Positions 59,773-64,000 of a stretch of 64,000 nt of DNA are shown one piece after another. Position numbers and translations under genes: made by a program. Numbering within the stretch: position 1 is the first letter of the stretch; each line of letters opens with the position of its first letter. The notes below the pieces were generated by a model. It saw only the letters and a program-made list of their open reading frames with translations, was not told where the DNA came from and ran no database searches. The DNA is from Bugula neritina (taxonomy: Eukaryota; Bryozoa; Gymnolaemata; Cheilostomatida; Bugulidae): assembly GCA_964035545.1 (NCBI GenBank), contig OZ037767.1, positions 11,823,081 to 11,887,080 on the forward strand, written 5' to 3'.

Positions 59773-61000
59773 TTTGAAGGCTTTTCTGCTAGCATGTCTT
59801 CTCTTTCCTAAATATTCAAATAGTTTGTTGAATTGTCAACAGTGGACTTTTTAAATTGCTAGAAGCAGTACCAAGTTGGGGCTGGCTTAGAGCAGAATTT
59901 ATATAAGCATTATTGATTGAACTCCAAACCTTCAACGGAAAACTCAAGACCCCTTGAACCAATGCACTCAGTCACCACCAACTCGGTGCTGCTTCTAACA
60001 ATTTATCAATAAAATAATTTCTACGAATTAAAAACTTGCTGAAACTTGCATAGCATTACAATAGAAGATTAGAATCAAAGGCTATCTAATCTAAATATAA
60101 AGAGTACATTCTTTACACAAACTATAAATTAGATTAAAACAAGCTGTAACTGAAGCTGACTTTGAATGGTGCATATTACTGTACACTGTACATGTATGTA
60201 AATGCATGTGCCCGTAAACACGCATATAATCTTACATGTACATACATGCACATGTACATAAATTTAAACACATGGGCAATTATACTGGTAAATACAAGCA
60301 CTGTATAGAACTACAGCTGTTCCTGACACTAATGTGTTGATATGCGAGAAAAAACTTTACATATTTGAGTTATGAACACATAATATTATAATGTATTGCG
60401 TGAAAATCATACCTACTTGCATATAACAACTTTAGTTATATAACTGTATAACATTATAAACTTGACAATCATTATAGAAACTGTGCAGATTCTTAGGAAG
60501 TACGGAGAGTGAAGGAAGACCTACCTGCTGGTTACCTGTTGTACACTGGCTTCCTCAATCATGCATCCTGTTTATACAATAGAGGAAATTCATAGTTTAA
60601 ATAAGATGACAATATGATGTTATTATAAATTTTATGCAGCTATTTTGCTAGGAAGCATATATATGAATAACAACTTGTTTCATAAGCTGTGTATATGACA
60701 ATAACTTTATGCTACAGTATAATATCTTATGTCTATGTATAGAAACAAACTGATAATGCATTACTGTATATATTGATTATTGGCATAGCTGTTTGATTAT
60801 ATATGCAGCAAAGAGCTCATATATGCCAATATTCAAGAAGTCAGATAACAAGACAAAACAATGAATATTTTTTTCAATAAGCACTTGTAATTGATTACCC
60901 ATAAGAAGTCAAAATATTTCAATGAAGTTGCTTAACCAGCTTCAGTGATTGACAAGAATATATTAATATGGCTGTGGACATGCTGCAGGCCAAGTTAATA
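59773..61000. other. Intergenic DNA upstream of the sulfotransferase
   Basis: AT-rich with scattered ACATGTACATA phrases near 60180-60270. No gene or definite promoter motif. Confidence 0.45.
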
Positions 61001-61002
61001 GA

Positions 61003-61014
61003 ACACACACGCAC

Positions 61015-61079
<65 letters not shown>

Positions 61080-61147
61080 CGCACACACGCACACACGCAC
61101 ACACGCACACACGCGCACACGCGCACACGCGCACACACGCACACACA
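61003..61147. repeat. (CA)n / (ACACGC)n microsatellite
   Basis: About 145 bp of CA repeat, changing on its right side to ACACACGC and ACACGCGC units. Confidence 0.97.
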
Positions 61148-61633
61148 GTATTATATATACCCTTCTCGTTACCTATGGAATTTTGGGAGAAGGGCAATTG
61201 GTCTCTTGCTTTGTGGTTTATGTATATGTAGATTAAATAGGGACAACAGTAGCTCAGTAAGATATGGAGAAAGAGCATTGCTATATATATAAAAACAATA
61301 ATAGTTACCTAATAATAATTATTATATTAGATGCCACTTGTCAACAACCACATTTGATTTTATTTATCTATTTAGTTTTCGTTTGCAGTTATGATACTTC
61401 ATAATATAAAACGCAATTTATATGGTGTGATATAGATGCCCAAAACAAATAATATTATTTATGATCATTATTTCAATAGCTGCACGGCCAATTTTAGGAT
61501 AGGAGTTATCGTTTCGCTAATTCTGACTACTTTTAGGCATTACTCTATTAACAGCTCCAATTTGAGTGTGATTAACTGCGATAGTTTATGGTTCTAGAGA
61601 TCGCGAATGAGGTTCAGCAAACTATTGCACAAT
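61148..61633. other. AT-rich non-coding DNA
   Basis: Nothing recognised. Confidence 0.5.
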
Positions 61634-62409
61634 CACCGGCTTTCCATGTACCGATCTCAGATCGATCTCAGCGAGATCGATCTATGGAAAGATGCTAAAG
61701 ATCGATCTCCGTCGATCTGAGCTGGTCGGTCTGTGAAGCTCGAACTCAGATCGATCTCATGTCAATAAGACCATGGAAAGACGCCAGATCGATCTGAGAA
61801 GTAGAAAAAGACTGCGCGCTACAATGTTGTCTGCTAATAAAAATGATAACTTATTGATAATTACTAAGCAAAGTATTAGATAATTATGATAGCCACCTTT
61901 TCAGATGCCAAAACTTTGACTTTCAGTACAATGATTAAGAAAACTCAATTATATGCAGTAGAAGGTAAAAAAATGGGCGAATTTAGATTGAATTTAAATG
62001 ACTATTAAGACTTAGTTTCATTAGCTATTTTTTTTGTAATTTTAAGCCTAACAGTCCTGTAAGTTTATTGATAATCTGCAAGACAGCCATTAATTTTATA
62101 TAAGCTGTCAAGCTAAAAAATTAAAATTAATTATATTAAATTGGCCAAATTACCATACACTGAAAGCTTTGCTGCGTATAGTTTATAGCTGGGATTAAAT
62201 TTTAGACTACGAACATGTTGTTTTCGACAGTAGTAGCTTTAATCACTCAAAAGGGTGAACAAATTATACTTTTAAAGTATCCTTCACTTAAGAGGGGGCA
62301 ACTTCGCGAGATCGATCTGACACTCTCATGGAAAAACGATCGATCTGAGCACATTTCTCAGACCGATCTCAGCGAGATCGATCTGAGATCGGTACATGGA
62401 AAGCCCGTG
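61634..62409. mobile_element. Non-autonomous element with long GATCGATCT-rich inverted repeats
   Basis: The ends are inverted repeats: CACCGGCTTTCCATGTACC on the left, and on the right the complement of CACGGGCTTTCCATGTACC. They continue with CGATCTCAGATCGATCTC on both sides. The palindrome AGATCGATCT occurs repeatedly in the first 165 bp and last 120 bp; the middle is plain AT-rich DNA without a transposase. No target duplication could be assigned. The structure is that of a MITE or fold-back DNA transposon; the superfamily is unknown. Confidence 0.85.
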
Positions 62410-62799
62410 AAAGTCACCCCCGACTCAGAGCTGTTTATAAGAAACTTCCACCTCTAACCCTAGCCATGCACAAGAGCCTGTGTTCTTATCAAAAGAATCA
62501 AAGGCGGTGTTTCACATAATAATATTGTTTTAACAGTTTAACAGAACTCCTGCCCGAACAATTGTTACCCATCATGCAGGAATTTTAGCCCCAAGGTCAA
62601 AGTGCAACAATTTGCAAAACTCGCGTGCTACTGATACTCAGGGTTTATAACTTATGTTATTGCAGACTCAACAAATCTGACAATTTCAATTCACCGTATA
62701 TTTATACATCATTATTATAATTATTTTTTGTTCGCGATTATCAATTGCTATTATAATTAGGCATATTAATTAACACCAGATTTTCATTGTTCGGCCTTG

Positions 62800-63650
62800 C
62801 TATTTCGTATTTGCTATTACTATTAGTATTACTATTAGTATTACTATTAAATTTAGTTTTACTTTTACTTTTAGTTTTACTTATACTTTTCAGCAAGTTT
62901 TAGCAAAATCCTAAAACTTTGAGTTTAACTTTGTGATTTTGCCTCTGACCTTTGGCCTGGGCTTACTCTAACTCTTACTCTTAGCTAAGCCTAAAGAGAC
63001 CAACTGTCAAGTCCAATTGATATCTTGAAGTTGATGATAATAATAACCATAATGATAATGAAGTTATTTATCATTTAATATAATCAGAAAGATAAATAAA
63101 TAAATGAGTAACCACACCAAATTTGAACTACTCAATCACAACGTCAATGTGAAAGGAAAACTGAATGTCAATCACAACGTGCAATTATTGTCATCATTAT
63201 AATCTTGATTCTGATACTAATACTCTCTTACTGATAGTAGCCTATTAGTATTACTATTAGTATTAGTTGATACTCATACTAAATTAAAAATAATTACAAA
63301 AAACTGACCCTAAATGTATAACCACAAGTATAACATTTAGTGATTTACATCTTACTATACTTAGAATTAGAGCATTGACTGCAAAATAAAAGCTGTAAAC
63401 TAAAAGTAGCACTAAATTATATTGAGTTTAATATGATATTAACTATAATCACTTTGTGATCATATTAACAATACTAATCATAATGGTAATTGTAACACTA
63501 ATAATTGTAATACTAATGCGCTCAGTCATAGGGGTAGTGATTCTCACTATGACTATCAGTTTTGCTGTTAATCACAGTGTGAATGGCACTGATACTGATA
63601 GTTATAGCCATGATAATAATGTTACTCATATGCATGCTCTTACTGAAAGG
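62800..63650. repeat. Cryptic simple-sequence tract
   Basis: Built of phrases such as TATTACTATTAGTATTACTA, TTTTACTTTTACTTTTAG and GATAATAATAACCATAATG, very like the tract at 26100-28500. No coding signal. Confidence 0.7.
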
Positions 63651-64000
63651 TTACTGTCGTTTTGTACTCAAGTCGTTTCACACAGCGCTCGTTCCGTACA
63701 CAAAATTGACGTTTTGTACACAAACTGCTGTCTATTTCGTACTTGAAATAAATAATAAATCATTATTGAAATAATATTGAATATTAATGTCTTTGTCTTC
63801 ATTGCTGAAAAAAAAATTTATTAACTATGTGCTGCCATCAACTAATGAAAGTATTTAAACTGAAAAAGCAGTCCCCTCCTTTAACATCTACACATCACAA
63901 TAATAAATAAGCATGCGGTGTAATTAAATGTGCCAGTTACTTGTGAGCAGTGCTGTATGACTCATACATCAAATAATTAATAAATATCAAAAAATATGTA
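63651..64000. other. AT-rich non-coding DNA
   Basis: Nothing recognised up to the window end. Confidence 0.5.

Noticed and set aside
60919-61278. Frames encoding Thr-His or Cys-Val repeats
   Set aside because: Products of the CA microsatellite on either strand.
62215-62457. 80-codon open frame with GATCGATCT-derived residues
   Set aside because: It overlaps the inverted repeat arm of the non-autonomous element and has no family features.

Overview
This is a 64 kb, AT-rich piece of an animal nuclear genome. Multi-exon genes with GT-AG introns, metazoan gene families and abundant animal-type transposons show this. The retroelement families and gene styles suggest an invertebrate, perhaps a lophotrochozoan; that placement is inference. 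No plasmid, phage, operon or CRISPR-like feature is visible.

Three complete multi-exon genes can be assembled, each with exon phases that join in frame. (1) A minus-strand arylsulfatase B-type sulfatase (16854-24496, 10 exons, 492 aa). (2) A plus-strand mitochondrial i-AAA protease of the YME1L/FtsH type (29213-38633, 18 exons, 784 aa). (3) A minus-strand Golgi-type carbohydrate sulfotransferase resembling CHST15 (54993-59772, 8 exons, 412 aa). The sulfatase and the protease are divergently oriented and about 4.7 kb apart. The sulfatase removes sulfate from glycosaminoglycan-type sugars and the sulfotransferase adds it, but their linkage here may be chance. A C2H2 zinc-finger gene (39977-41256, minus), apparently frameshifted near its 5' end, lies between the protease and a large retrotransposon. 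A C-terminal aldo-keto reductase exon sits at 3862-4110.

The rest is mostly mobile DNA. From left to right: a decayed Ty3/gypsy element (about 687-3100, minus); a fold-back palindrome and (TA)n tract (5257-5760); a 5'-truncated Penelope-like element (about 6240-7376, minus) with (TA)n on both sides; a dead Tc1/mariner element with both inverted repeats (8146-9915); a 1.5 kb tandem duplication of a decayed unknown coding sequence (10433-13802); a probable solo LTR with palindromic repeats (25681-26021); a full-length but decayed Ty3/gypsy element with both LTRs (41892-49752) inserted into a piggyBac transposase relic; a hAT-type MITE with perfect 8-bp target duplications (52559-52901); and a 776-bp element with long inverted repeats rich in GATCGATCT (61634-62409).

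The remaining intergenic DNA holds microsatellites, minisatellites and two long cryptic-simple tracts (26100-28500 and 62800-63650). Exon boundaries were read by eye from splice signals, reading phase and protein-family conservation. No alignment or database search was run.
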